A stretch of DNA of 64,000 bases from Flavivirga spongiicola. Its GTDB lineage: Bacteria; Bacteroidota; Bacteroidia; Flavobacteriales; Flavobacteriaceae. Below the pieces are notes generated by a model that worked only from the letters and a program-made list of their open reading frames with translations, did no database searches and was not told the origin of the DNA. Shown in pieces: positions 16,512 to 26,696 of this stretch. The stretch lies in NCBI RefSeq assembly GCF_030540825.1, contig NZ_JAUOEO010000001.1, positions 1,771,001-1,835,000 of the forward strand. Direction: 5' to 3'. Position numbers and translations under genes: made by a program. Position 1 is the stretch's first letter. Every line of letters begins with the position of its first letter.

Positions 16512-16974
16512 GCTCGTTCGCTTTTTCGTACACTAAATAAGATTCCCATCCTTTATATAGCAAATAATCGATTAATTTCTTTCTTTTCTTAAACTTGTTA
16601 GTTTCTTTAATCGAATTCGCCTTTTTTTCGGCTAAATCGTTGAAAATCTCGATATACTCCTCATTTCCTATTTCGTTAAGTGCCTGATTTATATTAACTT
16701 TGAGCACGTCTTTTTTCTTAAGTTCGTAAGTTAAACGTCGTCGCCCCCAATTCTTAATTTTAAACTTACCACTTACAAATGTTTTGGCAAAACGTTCTTC
16801 ATTAAGAAAGTTATGTTCCAAAAGGTGAACTATGATAACATCGATAGCCTCGGGTATCATGTGCATCCCTTCTAACTTTTGTCTAACCTCTTGATGACAA
16901 CGTTCTTGATACGCACAATAATGCTCTATTTTTTTGGTAGCTTCTTGTACGGTGTATGTTTTTTTTGATTGCAT
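16501..16974 (-). CDS. recX: Regulatory protein RecX
   Basis: 157 residues. The three-helix tandem repeats of RecX are clear: YCAYQERCHQEVRQKLEGMHM, HLLEHNFLNEERFAKTFVSGKFKIKNWGRRRLTYELKKKDV and KKLIDYLLYKGWESYLVYE. Modulates RecA filaments. It is not next to recA here. It converges on the cupin gene. Confidence 0.93.
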   Translation of the reverse strand: MQSKKTYTVQEATKKIEHYCAYQERCHQEVRQKLEGMHMIPEAIDVIIVHLLEHNFLNEERFAKTFVSGKFKIKNWGRRRLTYELKKKDVLKVNINQALNEIGNEEYIEIFNDLAEKKANSIKETNKFKKRKKLIDYLLYKGWESYLVYEKANELIQ

Positions 16975-17060
16975 TGGTCGTCAAAAATAGCAATAGATAA
17001 ATTAACAATGAGAATAAAAATTTATAAAAAACCAAATCTTAGATTTTAATACTTAACGAG

Positions 17061-19541
17061 ATGAAAAAGATTACTTCCATTATAATATTATTTCTTTTAG
17101 TTTATAATTTTGGTTATGGACAGACCAAAATTGCAGAACTAACCTTCGAATCAGTTGGAGGTTATGCAACTAATGTAACTGAATTCACTAGTGGTACAAC
17201 AGATTATTTTATTAGAACGGATGGAACTAATACAACTGATGAAGTATTTTCTAATATTCAAGGTTCTTATTATTTTGCTGCTCAAGATACAAATGGTGTT
17301 GAGCCTACTTTGCCACTAACCCTACTTATAAATAATATCAACATAAGTGGTTATTCCAGCCTAGAATTTAGAGTACATTTAGCTGAAGATGATGACGGAT
17401 CTAATGAAGATTGGGATGCCCCTAACTATGTACATTTTAATTATGATATTGACAACTCAAATTCTTTCTCAAATTTATTATGGCTGGAAAATGACGGAAG
17501 CGCATTTAACTCTGCTCCATATATAGATACCGATTATGATGGTACTGGAGATGGCTCTGAAATAACAGACACATTCACTCAATTTACGCAAAGCATTGCT
17601 GGTACAGGTTCTCTATTAGATATTCAAATTGTTTTTAATCTTGATGATGGTGATGAAGATATCGCCATTGATAATATTGAAATTTGGGGTACTCTTGTAC
17701 CTTGTGGAGCAACTGTAACTTGGGATGGCTCTGCTTGGGATAACGTGGTAGGACCTGATATTACTACCGAAACTGTTATTAATGGAAACTATAGTACAAG
17801 TACAGCAAGTTTTAGTGCCTGTAGTTTAACTGTTAACAATAATTCAACTTTAACTGTAAACGATTATACCTATATTGAAATTCAAAATGACATTACTGTT
17901 GATACAGGAAGTTCTATTGATGTTCAACCTTACGGATCAGTAGTTCAAAACAACGATTTTGGTGTTGTAACAAATAACGGATTGATGTCGGTAGATAAAA
18001 GAACTGCTCCCATGGATGCATGGTATGAATATACTTATTGGAGTTCACCCGTTTCTGGAGAAACGATTAGTGCCGCTATAACTGATTCAAGCCCTAGTAG
18101 ACGTTTTATTTTTAATGCACAAAATTTTCTAGATGCTACTAGAGAAAATAATAATGATGGTATACAGGTAGCAGGTCAAGATGATATTGATGATAATGGT
18201 GATGATTGGATATTGGTAAATGGTTCTACCGTTATGCAAGCTGGAATAGGTTATGCCACTACTCTAACAAGTTTTGCCTATGATATTGCCCTAGGAACGC
18301 AAAATAAACAATTTAGATATACTTTTACAGGCGATTTCAATAATGGTGTTATAACAGTGCCTATTTATAGAAATGATTCTGAAACTGGTGATATAAATCA
18401 GAACTTTGTTGGTAACCCTTACCCTTCTCCTATTGATGCAGATTTATTTTTAGCAGCTAATAGTAATGTAGCTACTGATGTCAACGGGACTAGTTATAAT
18501 GGAACAGGTTATATTGATGGTGCCATCTTTTTATGGTCTCAAGATACAGATCCTTCAGCTACTGCTAATGGAAATCAACAACTTAATTTTACAAATGACG
18601 ATTTTGCCATTATAAATCTCGTTGGTGTAAATGCTGGTGGGGATGGTGTCACCCCAAGCAGAAATATTCCGTCTGGTCAAGGTTTTTTTATATCTATGGC
18701 TAATTCAGCTCCTGCAACTTTGGTATCTGGTGATGTATACACTACAAATGTTGTATTTAGCAATTCTATGCGTATTGCAAATACATCAGCTAACAATCAG
18801 TTTTTCAAAAACACCAATACGAAAAGTAAAACAAATACTGCAGTCGCTAATAAATTATGGGTGAATTTAACCTCAGATAATGGTATTTTTAATCAAATCC
18901 TTGTAGGTTATGTAAATGGTGCTACTAATGAAGATGATGGGACTTCATACGACACTGCTAAATTCCCAAATAAAGGAGTTGCTTTGTATTCAACCATAGA
19001 AGGTTCTAACAAAAAATTTGCCATTCAAGGAAAAGCAACAAATAGCCTTGATAGAGATGAAACTATTAAACTTGGTTTTAAAACCACCATTAATGTTCCT
19101 ACATTATACAAATTATCCATTGCCCAATTGCAAGGAGACTTTTTGGCTAATAATACCGTTTATCTAAGAGACAACTTACTTAATAAGTCACACGATTTGT
19201 CTGCTTCAGATTATACCTTCACATCAGATTCAGGTGAGTTTAATGACCGCTTTGAAATTGTATTTAATGCAAACTCGTTATCTACAAACAATGTTTCTAT
19301 AGAAGAAAATCAATTCAGTATTGTTGATTTAGATAATGACAAAGTTCAGTTTAGCACAAATAATAGCTTAAACATTAAAATCATTAGTGTTTTTGATCTT
19401 ATTGGTCGCCAATTATATCATTTTGAAGGCCAAAACAGTTCTGAAACTTATAGGCTCTCTAATTTAAGTAATACTATTTATATTGCTAAAGTAGAATTAT
19501 CAAATGGGGCTATTGTTACTAAAAAAGCTTTAAAAAAATAG
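17061..19541 (+). CDS. Secreted protein with T9SS type A sorting domain
   Basis: 826 residues. The signal peptide MKKITSIIILFLLVYNFGYGQ is cut before TKIAELTFES. Residues to about 215 form a beta-rich domain with many acidic loops (AEDDDGSNEDWD, DTDYDGTGDGSE), probably Ca-binding. A middle region has NNNSTLTVNDYTYIEIQNDITVDTGSSIDVQPYGSVVQNN, a right-handed beta-helix-like stretch often seen in flavobacterial surface proteins. The last 75 residues (FSIVDLDNDKVQFSTNNSLNIKIISVFDLIGRQLYHFEG ... YIAKVELSNGAIVTKKALKK) are a type A C-terminal sorting signal for the gliding/T9SS pathway. Exported to the surface; function unknown. Confidence 0.88.
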   Translation: MKKITSIIILFLLVYNFGYGQTKIAELTFESVGGYATNVTEFTSGTTDYFIRTDGTNTTDEVFSNIQGSYYFAAQDTNGVEPTLPLTLLINNINISGYSSLEFRVHLAEDDDGSNEDWDAPNYVHFNYDIDNSNSFSNLLWLENDGSAFNSAPYIDTDYDGTGDGSEITDTFTQFTQSIAGTGSLLDIQIVFNLDDGDEDIAIDNIEIWGTLVPCGATVTWDGSAWDNVVGPDITTETVINGNYSTSTASFSACSLTVNNNSTLTVNDYTYIEIQNDITVDTGSSIDVQPYGSVVQNNDFGVVTNNGLMSVDKRTAPMDAWYEYTYWSSPVSGETISAAITDSSPSRRFIFNAQNFLDATRENNNDGIQVAGQDDIDDNGDDWILVNGSTVMQAGIGYATTLTSFAYDIALGTQNKQFRYTFTGDFNNGVITVPIYRNDSETGDINQNFVGNPYPSPIDADLFLAANSNVATDVNGTSYNGTGYIDGAIFLWSQDTDPSATANGNQQLNFTNDDFAIINLVGVNAGGDGVTPSRNIPSGQGFFISMANSAPATLVSGDVYTTNVVFSNSMRIANTSANNQFFKNTNTKSKTNTAVANKLWVNLTSDNGIFNQILVGYVNGATNEDDGTSYDTAKFPNKGVALYSTIEGSNKKFAIQGKATNSLDRDETIKLGFKTTINVPTLYKLSIAQLQGDFLANNTVYLRDNLLNKSHDLSASDYTFTSDSGEFNDRFEIVFNANSLSTNNVSIEENQFSIVDLDNDKVQFSTNNSLNIKIISVFDLIGRQLYHFEGQNSSETYRLSNLSNTIYIAKVELSNGAIVTKKALKK

Positions 19542-19557
19542 ATTACTGTCATTTATT

Positions 19558-19641
19558 GTCATTCAGAGCGCAGCGAAGAATCTTATTGTCATATTCTATA
19601 TGATTTCTTTTTTAGAGATTCTTCGCTACGCTCTGAATGAC
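19558..19641. repeat. Intergenic inverted repeat (full element)
   Basis: The left arm 19558-19583 (GTCATTCAGAGC...GAAGAATCT) and right arm 19616-19641 (AGATTCTTCGC...CTCTGAATGAC) are inverted copies with a 32-bp spacer. The right arm is identical to the segment inside bioF. Related full elements lie at 46606-46710 and 53767-53853. Confidence 0.92.
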
Positions 19642-19674
19642 AAAAAAATCACTGAAGTTTTGTAATACAAACCA

Positions 19675-22086
19675 TTACAAACTATATTTTAAAGACATAA
19701 TAAAATTCCTTCCTGCTGCTGCAATTCCAGAAGAATATGTTTTATAACGTTGGTCTGTGATGTTTTCTAAACTAGCAGTAAGTGTCGTTGAATTACTTAT
19801 TTGACATTGTGCCCTAAGATTGAATGTATACCAAGAAGGGCTGTATGGGTTTCCATTAGCATCAAGCGCATAGATATAATCCTTTTCAACTTCTGAAGGC
19901 GCTAATTGGTTAAAAGAAAGTTCGCTGTTATAATTTGCAAACACATCTAACTTCAGCCCTTTAGATGTCCAGACTAAATGTGTGTTTCCAAAATTAGGTG
20001 CTACATGACGAATAGGCACTTCCATATCACCTTCCTCTTCTGTGCCTCCAATGATACTATATTGAGAAGTCAAATCGATGTGATTCGTGATAGCAGCTAT
20101 TAAACCTACCTCAAAACCATAAATCCAGGCTTTTGAAGCATTTTGTATAGCTTGTACATTACTTAACTCCCCATCGTAAATAATTTCTGTATTGCCATTT
20201 AAATTGTAATCTCTACGTACTAAAGCATTGTCTAAATACGTATAATATGTACCCATATCTAGTATTATTTTTTTATTGAAATCCAATTTCAATCCTAATT
20301 CACCCCCATAAGCATATTCTGGTTTTAGATTTTCATTAGGAACAACTACCGAACCCGGTTCGGAATCAAACACCTTACCAATATCATCAATATTAGGCGC
20401 TCTAAAAGCAGAAGATGCATTAAGTTTCCATTGTATTGTTCTATTTGGAGACCATCTTATACCAGCAGTTCCTGTAAGTGCTCCTGCTTTGTTTTTAGAT
20501 GATTTAAAGGGTAGATTTAAAAAGGCATTATTTTCTTCAAAATTGGCCTTGGAAACAACATGATTAAAACGTAAACCAGATTGTAAAACAAATTTTGAGT
20601 TTGGTTTATATTTAATACTAGAATATATCGCCGCAGATTGCCAACTAGCTCCATTTGGATACCTGGAAACAGATGGCAGACTAATGTTGCTAGATATATC
20701 TTCTTCCTTTCCATGAGACATCACTTTATTATACACATATTCTAATCCATAAAAAAACTGTGTATTTGGGCTTAATGTTTTTTCTAAGTCTAAATTAAAG
20801 GAATATGCATCTACTGCTTCCTCTCTAATATTTCTTGTGACTGATTGGAAATCTCTATCTAATCTACTTTCTTGAAAATTTTGATATGCTAAAGTCGCTT
20901 TAATTTTATCATATAAATTAGAGTTACTACTTAATTTAGTAATCTGTAGATTAGACATAAACCATTCTTGTGGTCCATAATTCCATTCTGCAGAGCGCAA
21001 AATATCATTCCTATATCTTAGCAAGCGATCATATCTAGGAACATTTGATGTTCTTGTATAATACAAACCTAAATCAAAACTTAAATTTTTATAAGGTTCG
21101 TAACGAACTTTTTGCATGACATTTAATTGATTGTATCCAGAAAATTTTTGAACCTGTGGATTATTATTTTCAATGATAACATCGCCTGCGTTAGTTGTCA
21201 AAACAAATTCAGGCCTTAAATATTCATTGGGGCCGTTTTTACCCATTTTTAAATCTCCAAAACTTGTATAGCTACCATTAGTTACAAAGGCCCATTTTTT
21301 GTATCCTAAATTAAAATCAAAATGTCCCGTTTTTTCATCACTAGCTGATGAATATCTTGCAATAATATTAGATTTAAACAACAACGAATCTGAATAAGAT
21401 AATTTTGGTTTTTGAGTGTAAAAACTCATAACACCTCCAATGGCATCACTTCCATATATTACGGAACCCGAACCTAAAGTAACTTCAGTATTTTGGACAG
21501 AAAACGGATCAATAGCAATAACGTTTTGTAAGTTTCCACCTCTAAAAATGGCATTATTCATTCTTACGCCATCAACAGTAATTAATAATCTATTGGTAGA
21601 AAACCCCCTAATCATTGGGCTTCCTCCTCCTAACTGACTTTTTTGAATATAAACTTTTCCGGTATTCTCCAATAAATCAGCACTTGTTTGTGGATTTGAA
21701 AATTGAATCCTAGTACTATTTACACTAATTATTTTTTGTGGAATATCTCTTTTACTTTGCTCAAATTTTGAAGCAGAAATAACAATCTCTTCTAACCCTT
21801 GAGTATTGGAAATTAAATACACTTTGTTCGAGTCCCATAATTGAAGCTTTGTTATTTTTTTTAAAACATGGGACAAATGTTTAAAGTAAATTGTTTCAGT
21901 ATCCGTAAACCCACTTAAGTCTGCTTCGCCTCTAAAATTAGTAACAACACTTTCTGATTTGTCCACATTATATATGGCCACTCCAAAAATGGGTTCTTTT
22001 GTAAGCTCACTAAGAACCTTTACATTCTGTGCCCGAGAAGATATAGAAACAAGTAAAAGGAAGAAAATAGTATAAAAAAACTTCAT
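19675..22086 (-). CDS. TonB-dependent receptor
   Basis: 803 residues with signal peptide MKFFYTIFFLLLVSISSRAQ. A short N-terminal carboxypeptidase-regulatory-like domain (VKVLSELTKEPIFGVAIYNVDK) precedes the TonB box region (EEIVISASKFEQSKRDIPQKI), the plug (LLENTGKVYIQKSQLGGGSPMIRGFSTNRLLITVDGVRMNNAIFRGGN ... VIYGSDAIGGVMSFYT) and a beta barrel ending in SLKYSL with the expected C-terminal aromatic/Leu. The RGFSTNRLLITVDGVRMNNA motif is of the haem/vitamin B12/lactoferrin receptor type, but the ligand cannot be fixed. Begins 4 nt after recO, in a porZ-recO-receptor operon. Confidence 0.9.
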   Translation of the reverse strand: MKFFYTIFFLLLVSISSRAQNVKVLSELTKEPIFGVAIYNVDKSESVVTNFRGEADLSGFTDTETIYFKHLSHVLKKITKLQLWDSNKVYLISNTQGLEEIVISASKFEQSKRDIPQKIISVNSTRIQFSNPQTSADLLENTGKVYIQKSQLGGGSPMIRGFSTNRLLITVDGVRMNNAIFRGGNLQNVIAIDPFSVQNTEVTLGSGSVIYGSDAIGGVMSFYTQKPKLSYSDSLLFKSNIIARYSSASDEKTGHFDFNLGYKKWAFVTNGSYTSFGDLKMGKNGPNEYLRPEFVLTTNAGDVIIENNNPQVQKFSGYNQLNVMQKVRYEPYKNLSFDLGLYYTRTSNVPRYDRLLRYRNDILRSAEWNYGPQEWFMSNLQITKLSSNSNLYDKIKATLAYQNFQESRLDRDFQSVTRNIREEAVDAYSFNLDLEKTLSPNTQFFYGLEYVYNKVMSHGKEEDISSNISLPSVSRYPNGASWQSAAIYSSIKYKPNSKFVLQSGLRFNHVVSKANFEENNAFLNLPFKSSKNKAGALTGTAGIRWSPNRTIQWKLNASSAFRAPNIDDIGKVFDSEPGSVVVPNENLKPEYAYGGELGLKLDFNKKIILDMGTYYTYLDNALVRRDYNLNGNTEIIYDGELSNVQAIQNASKAWIYGFEVGLIAAITNHIDLTSQYSIIGGTEEEGDMEVPIRHVAPNFGNTHLVWTSKGLKLDVFANYNSELSFNQLAPSEVEKDYIYALDANGNPYSPSWYTFNLRAQCQISNSTTLTASLENITDQRYKTYSSGIAAAGRNFIMSLKYSL

Positions 22087-22090
22087 GCTT

Positions 22091-22810
22091 TTAATTAAAA
22101 ACCTGATTAAATATCAGTAATGATTTTGGTGTTTTAAAACTCCCCAAATGTAATTCAAAATATAGCAAAATCATACTTAAAAATGACTGTCTTTGTTTTG
22201 CATTAATTTCTACAGTAGACAAGGCATCAAATGTTGTGCCTAACAGTTGTTTTAAAAGTGTTAAATTTTCTCCAGATAGAGAATATCTACCTTGCGATTT
22301 TGCTTCAAACTTCCCTTCTGCCAAATTAAAAAAAGGGTAATCTGTATTTTTTGTGTCTGGGTAAAATCCTAAATACTTCGTTAAATTAAGTAAAAACAGT
22401 AAATGAAAATTTGAATATTCTGAATGTGTATCAAGCCACATCAACGTAGTTTCAATATAACTATAAAGTGTTTCGTTTTTTTCTTCTTCTTTTAGTGTAT
22501 TCGATAATACTTCAGACAAAAACATAACAATAGAACTCTTTAAAACATTAGAGTGCAAACTTGTATAAATAGTATTCAACTTAGTTTCTTTTATAGCTTG
22601 CAATGATCTATTATTCTTATATACAATAATTAATTGCAACTGTGAGAGTAACTGAAAGTAAGCTGCCTTAGAATGTCCTTTTTTACTTTTTAAAACGCCT
22701 CTTAATAAAAAACTAACAACTCCTAGTTGTTGCGTATAGCACTTAACGATTAAGTCGTTATCTCTATATTTTAATTTGGATAAAACGATGGCATTCGTAG
22801 TAGTTAACAT
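22091..22810 (-). CDS. recO: DNA repair protein RecO
   Basis: 239 residues. N-terminal OB fold (TNAIVLSKLKYRDNDLIVKCYTQQLGVVSFLLRGVLKSKKG) followed by a helical domain. The zinc site of some RecO proteins is absent. RecFOR recombination mediator. Its ATG shares one base with the porZ stop (TAATG), so it is translationally coupled to porZ. Confidence 0.93.
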   Translation of the reverse strand: MLTTTNAIVLSKLKYRDNDLIVKCYTQQLGVVSFLLRGVLKSKKGHSKAAYFQLLSQLQLIIVYKNNRSLQAIKETKLNTIYTSLHSNVLKSSIVMFLSEVLSNTLKEEEKNETLYSYIETTLMWLDTHSEYSNFHLLFLLNLTKYLGFYPDTKNTDYPFFNLAEGKFEAKSQGRYSLSGENLTLLKQLLGTTFDALSTVEINAKQRQSFLSMILLYFELHLGSFKTPKSLLIFNQVFN

Positions 22811-25152
22811 TATCTAACAACCATTAATTTTAGAACTTTAGTTTCAAACGAATCTAAATCAGAAAGCATGATTAAGTAAACTCCAGAAGCAACCACATTA
22901 TTTGCCATATTTTTTCCATTCCAATAAGCTGTCCCCCCATCTATTTCTAGGTTGTATCCACTATGCCTTTGATTCGTTCTAGATTGGGCTTCAGCCACTA
23001 AATTACCTTCAATATCTGTTATTTTAATATTTACATTTTCCGAGACGTCCTTAATCTTAACTTTTTCCTCTACTATATTAAAAGTTGGCCTCACAGGGTT
23101 TGGATAAGCATAAGCATTTTCTAAATCTTCAAATGGGCTAGATCCACCCGAACGGAATGACACTAACCCTTTACTCGTAGCGATATAAACAATACCATTT
23201 GCTCCATCAATTGAAATATAGTTTACATCATTTGAAGGCAAAGGAGAATTATCTTTAGTAAAATGAAATATCGTTTTTTGTCCATCTGAGGATAAGTAAA
23301 ATACTCCTGAATCAATGGTAGATATCCATTTATTATTTGAACCATCTACTTTAATATCAGAGATGAATTGTTCTGCTAAAAGTTCCTTTGCTATACCATC
23401 TTCTTCAATTATAACCTCTTCAACTCGAACATTATCATCTGTAAAAAAGCTTGACGTATTATATAATACCCTTAAACCTGCATGTGTTCCTATCCATAAT
23501 TGCCCTCTATTGTCTATAGCCAATGCGCGAACTGACTTTATAGGAAAACCAACCTCTTCTTCGCTAATACTCTTTAACAGGTTTCCATTTTCATTAAAAC
23601 CTATTACCCCTTTAGAAAAGGACGTTATAAACTTTGTTCCCAAAGGGTCTATAACGATACTATTAAACCCCAAATTATCTGCAATTGGATCATTAATCAA
23701 CTCAGAAAAATTATAACTTGTCCATTGATTATTACTGGGGTTGTAAGATTTTAAAGGTTTCTCAAGTAAAGAAGTAATTGACCATAGCAAACCATTTGTA
23801 TCAAAAGCTAATCCAGATACACGTAAACTAATAAAACTTGGATTCCCTGACAAAACCAGTGATTCTAACCCACTATTAGCCTGATCATATCTTATTGTTG
23901 GTTTATTATTATTAATTTCCAATAATCCATCTTGAAAAGAGCTAACAAATACCTGTTCAGAGTTAAACGGATTTATAGCAATCTTATTTAGGTTTCTAGA
24001 ATTAAATAAACTATCGTATGGTGAATTATGCCAGGCCTCACCATTTAAATGACTAATCCCATACATTCTCATCGGAGATGGGTTATATCTGGTTGTATAA
24101 TCTCCAAAAGTCACCCATAAACCATTCGGTTCTGCTTCAATTGAAAATGGACTATTTAATAATGGCCCATCTGGATGTATTTCTTCAAAAACCATTGGAT
24201 TTACCAGCGATGTTTTTAAAATCCCAAAATCCTTAGTTCCAATATAAATGTTTTCTGAATCTAGAATAGCAGAATTATATTGAGTATCAAAAGAAGGATT
24301 TATAGAAATTTGAGATATTATATTAAAATTAGCATCATAAACAAACACATCATTTTGTGTAGTCACTATTAAATTGCCATTAACAGATCTCATATCCAAC
24401 GGAGTATCTGTATATAAAAACATTTCAGTTAAAACATCATTAACTATTTGATAAATTCTTCTATTAGTTCCTATAGCATATAGTTTATCTTCTTGAGACT
24501 CTATTAATAACCAATTACCTGAATTAACTAATTGCCAATTTTGATAATCTATAAGGTTTGGGTTGGAAATAAGCCCCTTTCTAAGCCCACTTCCGTCCAG
24601 ACAAGCTGCATAAATATAATCACCAAAAATAGTTGTTTGATTCACTTGTATTTGACTTCCTCCATTGCCAATAAAATAGGTGTCTCCAAACTCTAATCTT
24701 TCTAAATCAAAAACCGAAATCCCATAGTTTGTTGAAATGTATATAACATTTTGATAAGCATTAAAATGATTAATCCTTTTATCTACAGCAGGAATGGTTA
24801 TCTTGTCAAGGATATCAACCACAGAAAGAATATCGTCATCATTATCAAAGGCTACCTCTATTAAACCATTTTCATATCCAATAACTAATAATTCATATAC
24901 CTCACTATAATAAATCGTTGAAATTGTTTCTCCTGATAATCCGTTAACAGTTGTAAGTTTTTCAATTTCGTTTGTCTGTATGTCTAGACTAAAAACAGCA
25001 TTTTCTGCTGCTGCATAAATTTTATTATTACCTCGCGATACATCTTTTATATTGTTATATGAAAAATGACCTTCCCATAATGCAGAAAAATCTTGAGAGA
25101 ATTGTAGCAATGGAAACAAGAAAATTATGAAAACAATTAGTCTTTTAAACAT
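22810..25152 (-). CDS. porZ: PorZ-like T9SS component (beta-propeller plus sorting domain)
   Basis: 780 residues. Signal peptide MFKRLIVFIIFLFPLLQFSQ, then two propeller blocks with repeated blades (KIYAAAENAVFSLDIQTNEIEKLTTVNGLSGETISTIYY, VRALAIDNRGQLWIGTHAGLRVLY) and a C-terminal domain with YPNPVRPTF and GVYLIMLSD..SFETKVLKLMVVR. The order of propeller blades, domain length and linkage to recO match PorZ, the surface protein of the T9SS attachment complex that handles sorting signals with PorU/PorV. First gene of the porZ-recO-receptor operon; TATATTTG lies on the minus strand at 25171-25178. Confidence 0.82.
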   Translation of the reverse strand: MFKRLIVFIIFLFPLLQFSQDFSALWEGHFSYNNIKDVSRGNNKIYAAAENAVFSLDIQTNEIEKLTTVNGLSGETISTIYYSEVYELLVIGYENGLIEVAFDNDDDILSVVDILDKITIPAVDKRINHFNAYQNVIYISTNYGISVFDLERLEFGDTYFIGNGGSQIQVNQTTIFGDYIYAACLDGSGLRKGLISNPNLIDYQNWQLVNSGNWLLIESQEDKLYAIGTNRRIYQIVNDVLTEMFLYTDTPLDMRSVNGNLIVTTQNDVFVYDANFNIISQISINPSFDTQYNSAILDSENIYIGTKDFGILKTSLVNPMVFEEIHPDGPLLNSPFSIEAEPNGLWVTFGDYTTRYNPSPMRMYGISHLNGEAWHNSPYDSLFNSRNLNKIAINPFNSEQVFVSSFQDGLLEINNNKPTIRYDQANSGLESLVLSGNPSFISLRVSGLAFDTNGLLWSITSLLEKPLKSYNPSNNQWTSYNFSELINDPIADNLGFNSIVIDPLGTKFITSFSKGVIGFNENGNLLKSISEEEVGFPIKSVRALAIDNRGQLWIGTHAGLRVLYNTSSFFTDDNVRVEEVIIEEDGIAKELLAEQFISDIKVDGSNNKWISTIDSGVFYLSSDGQKTIFHFTKDNSPLPSNDVNYISIDGANGIVYIATSKGLVSFRSGGSSPFEDLENAYAYPNPVRPTFNIVEEKVKIKDVSENVNIKITDIEGNLVAEAQSRTNQRHSGYNLEIDGGTAYWNGKNMANNVVASGVYLIMLSDLDSFETKVLKLMVVR

Positions 25153-25170
25153 GTATCCTATTTAGATGTT

Positions 25171-25178
25171 CAAATATA
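25171..25178 (-). promoter_or_regulatory. -7 box for the porZ-recO operon
   Basis: CAAATATA on the plus strand, TATATTTG on the minus strand, about 18 nt before the porZ ATG. Confidence 0.5.
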
Positions 25179-25222
25179 TTTATAACTAACGAGTTTTACC
25201 TTAAAATAATATATTTTAAGTA

Positions 25223-25252
25223 AAAAAGCTTCCCATAAATGAGAAGCTTTTT
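25223..25252. terminator. Terminator after gdhA
   Basis: AAAAAGCTTC (25223-25232) and GAAGCTTTTT (25243-25252) form a 10-bp stem, flanked by T-rich sequence on both strands. It lies between the gdhA stop and the porZ promoter. Confidence 0.8.
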
Positions 25253-25273
25253 ATTTGTTTATTAGGCAATTGA

Positions 25274-26617
25274 TTATACAATACCTTGTGCCAACATAGC
25301 ATCTGCTACTTTTACAAATCCGGCAATATTAGCGCCTTTAACATAATCAATATAACCATCTTCATCTTTTCCATATTCAATACAAGCATCATGAATATTA
25401 GACATAATATCTTTTAGTTTTAAATCCACCTCTTCTCTAGTCCAGTTAAACCTTAATGAGTTTTGAGTCATTTCTAAACCAGACGTAGCTACACCGCCTG
25501 CATTTGATGCTTTTCCAGGTGCAAATAATATTTTAGCTTTGTGGAACATAGTTATTGCCTCTTTAGTTGATGGCATATTTGCGCCTTCACTTACACAAAT
25601 GCAACCATTATTCAAAAGCGTATTCGCATCGTCTTTATTAAGTTCATTTTGGGTGGCACATGGTAATGCTATATCACATTTAACCTCCCAAGGTGTCTTT
25701 CCTTTAATAAATTTCGCATGAGGATACGTTTCCAAGTACTCACTGATCCTGCCTCTTTTTTCATTTTTAAGCTCCATCACATATCTCAATTTCTCTTCAT
25801 CTATACCCTTTTCATCATAAATATAACCTGAAGAATCAGAAAGTGTTAAAACTTTACCTCCTAATTGTATTACTTTCTCTGCTGCATATTGCGCAACATT
25901 TCCAGAACCAGATACTACAACACCTTTTCCTTTAAAGCTATCTCCTTTAGTTTCTAGCATTCTCTGTGCAAAATATACAGTACCATAGCCCGTTGCTTCT
26001 GGTCTAATTAGCGAACCTCCCCAAGACATACCTTTACCAGTTAAAACACCAGTAAAGCCATTACTTATTTTTTTATACATTCCAAAAAGGAAACCAATTT
26101 CTCTTGCTCCCACACCAATATCTCCAGCTGGAACATCTGTATTATGACCAATATGTCTAAATAGCTCACTCATAAATGCATGACAAAAGCGCATAATTTC
26201 GTTATCACTCTTTCCTTTAGGATCAAAATCACTTCCTCCTTTACCTCCTCCCATGGGTAAAGTTGTAAGACTGTTTTTAAATACTTGTTCAAATGCTAAA
26301 AATTTCAAAATACTCATATTAACAGTCGGGTGAAAACGTAGTCCTCCTTTATAAGGACCTATAGCAGAATTCATTTGAATTCTATATCCTCTATTAACTT
26401 GTATTTCTCCTTTATCATCAACCCAGCAAACTCTAAATGATATAACACGTTCTGGCTCAACCATTCTTAAAAGAATATTTTTACCATAATATATATCATT
26501 TTGAATAATATATGGGATAACAGTTTCTGCAACTTCCTCTACAGCCTGTAAAAATTCTGGTTCGTGACCATTCCTTTGTTTTACTAAGTCTAAAAATGAT
26601 TCAATATTACTTTTCAT
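25274..26617 (-). CDS. gdhA: NADP-dependent glutamate dehydrogenase
   Basis: 447 residues from ATG 26617 (the GTG at 26623 is an alternative two codons upstream). The class I GDH signature LPMGGGKGGSDFDPKGKSD (catalytic Lys in the GGGKGG block) is present, with GPYKGGLRFHP for glutamate binding, and VVVSGSGNVAQYAAEKVIQLGG as the Rossmann motif. Converts 2-oxoglutarate and ammonia to glutamate. TATATTTG on the minus strand (26662-26669) is its likely promoter. Confidence 0.97.
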   Translation of the reverse strand: MKSNIESFLDLVKQRNGHEPEFLQAVEEVAETVIPYIIQNDIYYGKNILLRMVEPERVISFRVCWVDDKGEIQVNRGYRIQMNSAIGPYKGGLRFHPTVNMSILKFLAFEQVFKNSLTTLPMGGGKGGSDFDPKGKSDNEIMRFCHAFMSELFRHIGHNTDVPAGDIGVGAREIGFLFGMYKKISNGFTGVLTGKGMSWGGSLIRPEATGYGTVYFAQRMLETKGDSFKGKGVVVSGSGNVAQYAAEKVIQLGGKVLTLSDSSGYIYDEKGIDEEKLRYVMELKNEKRGRISEYLETYPHAKFIKGKTPWEVKCDIALPCATQNELNKDDANTLLNNGCICVSEGANMPSTKEAITMFHKAKILFAPGKASNAGGVATSGLEMTQNSLRFNWTREEVDLKLKDIMSNIHDACIEYGKDEDGYIDYVKGANIAGFVKVADAMLAQGIV

Positions 26618-26661
26618 ACACACAAAATTGTATTATTTATTAAATAGGTGATTTAAGGATG

Positions 26662-26669
26662 CAAATATA
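26662..26669 (-). promoter_or_regulatory. -7 box for gdhA
   Basis: TATATTTG on the minus strand, about 44 nt before the gdhA ATG. Confidence 0.5.
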
Positions 26670-26696
26670 CGGTATCTTTAAAAAAAAGACTGTTTT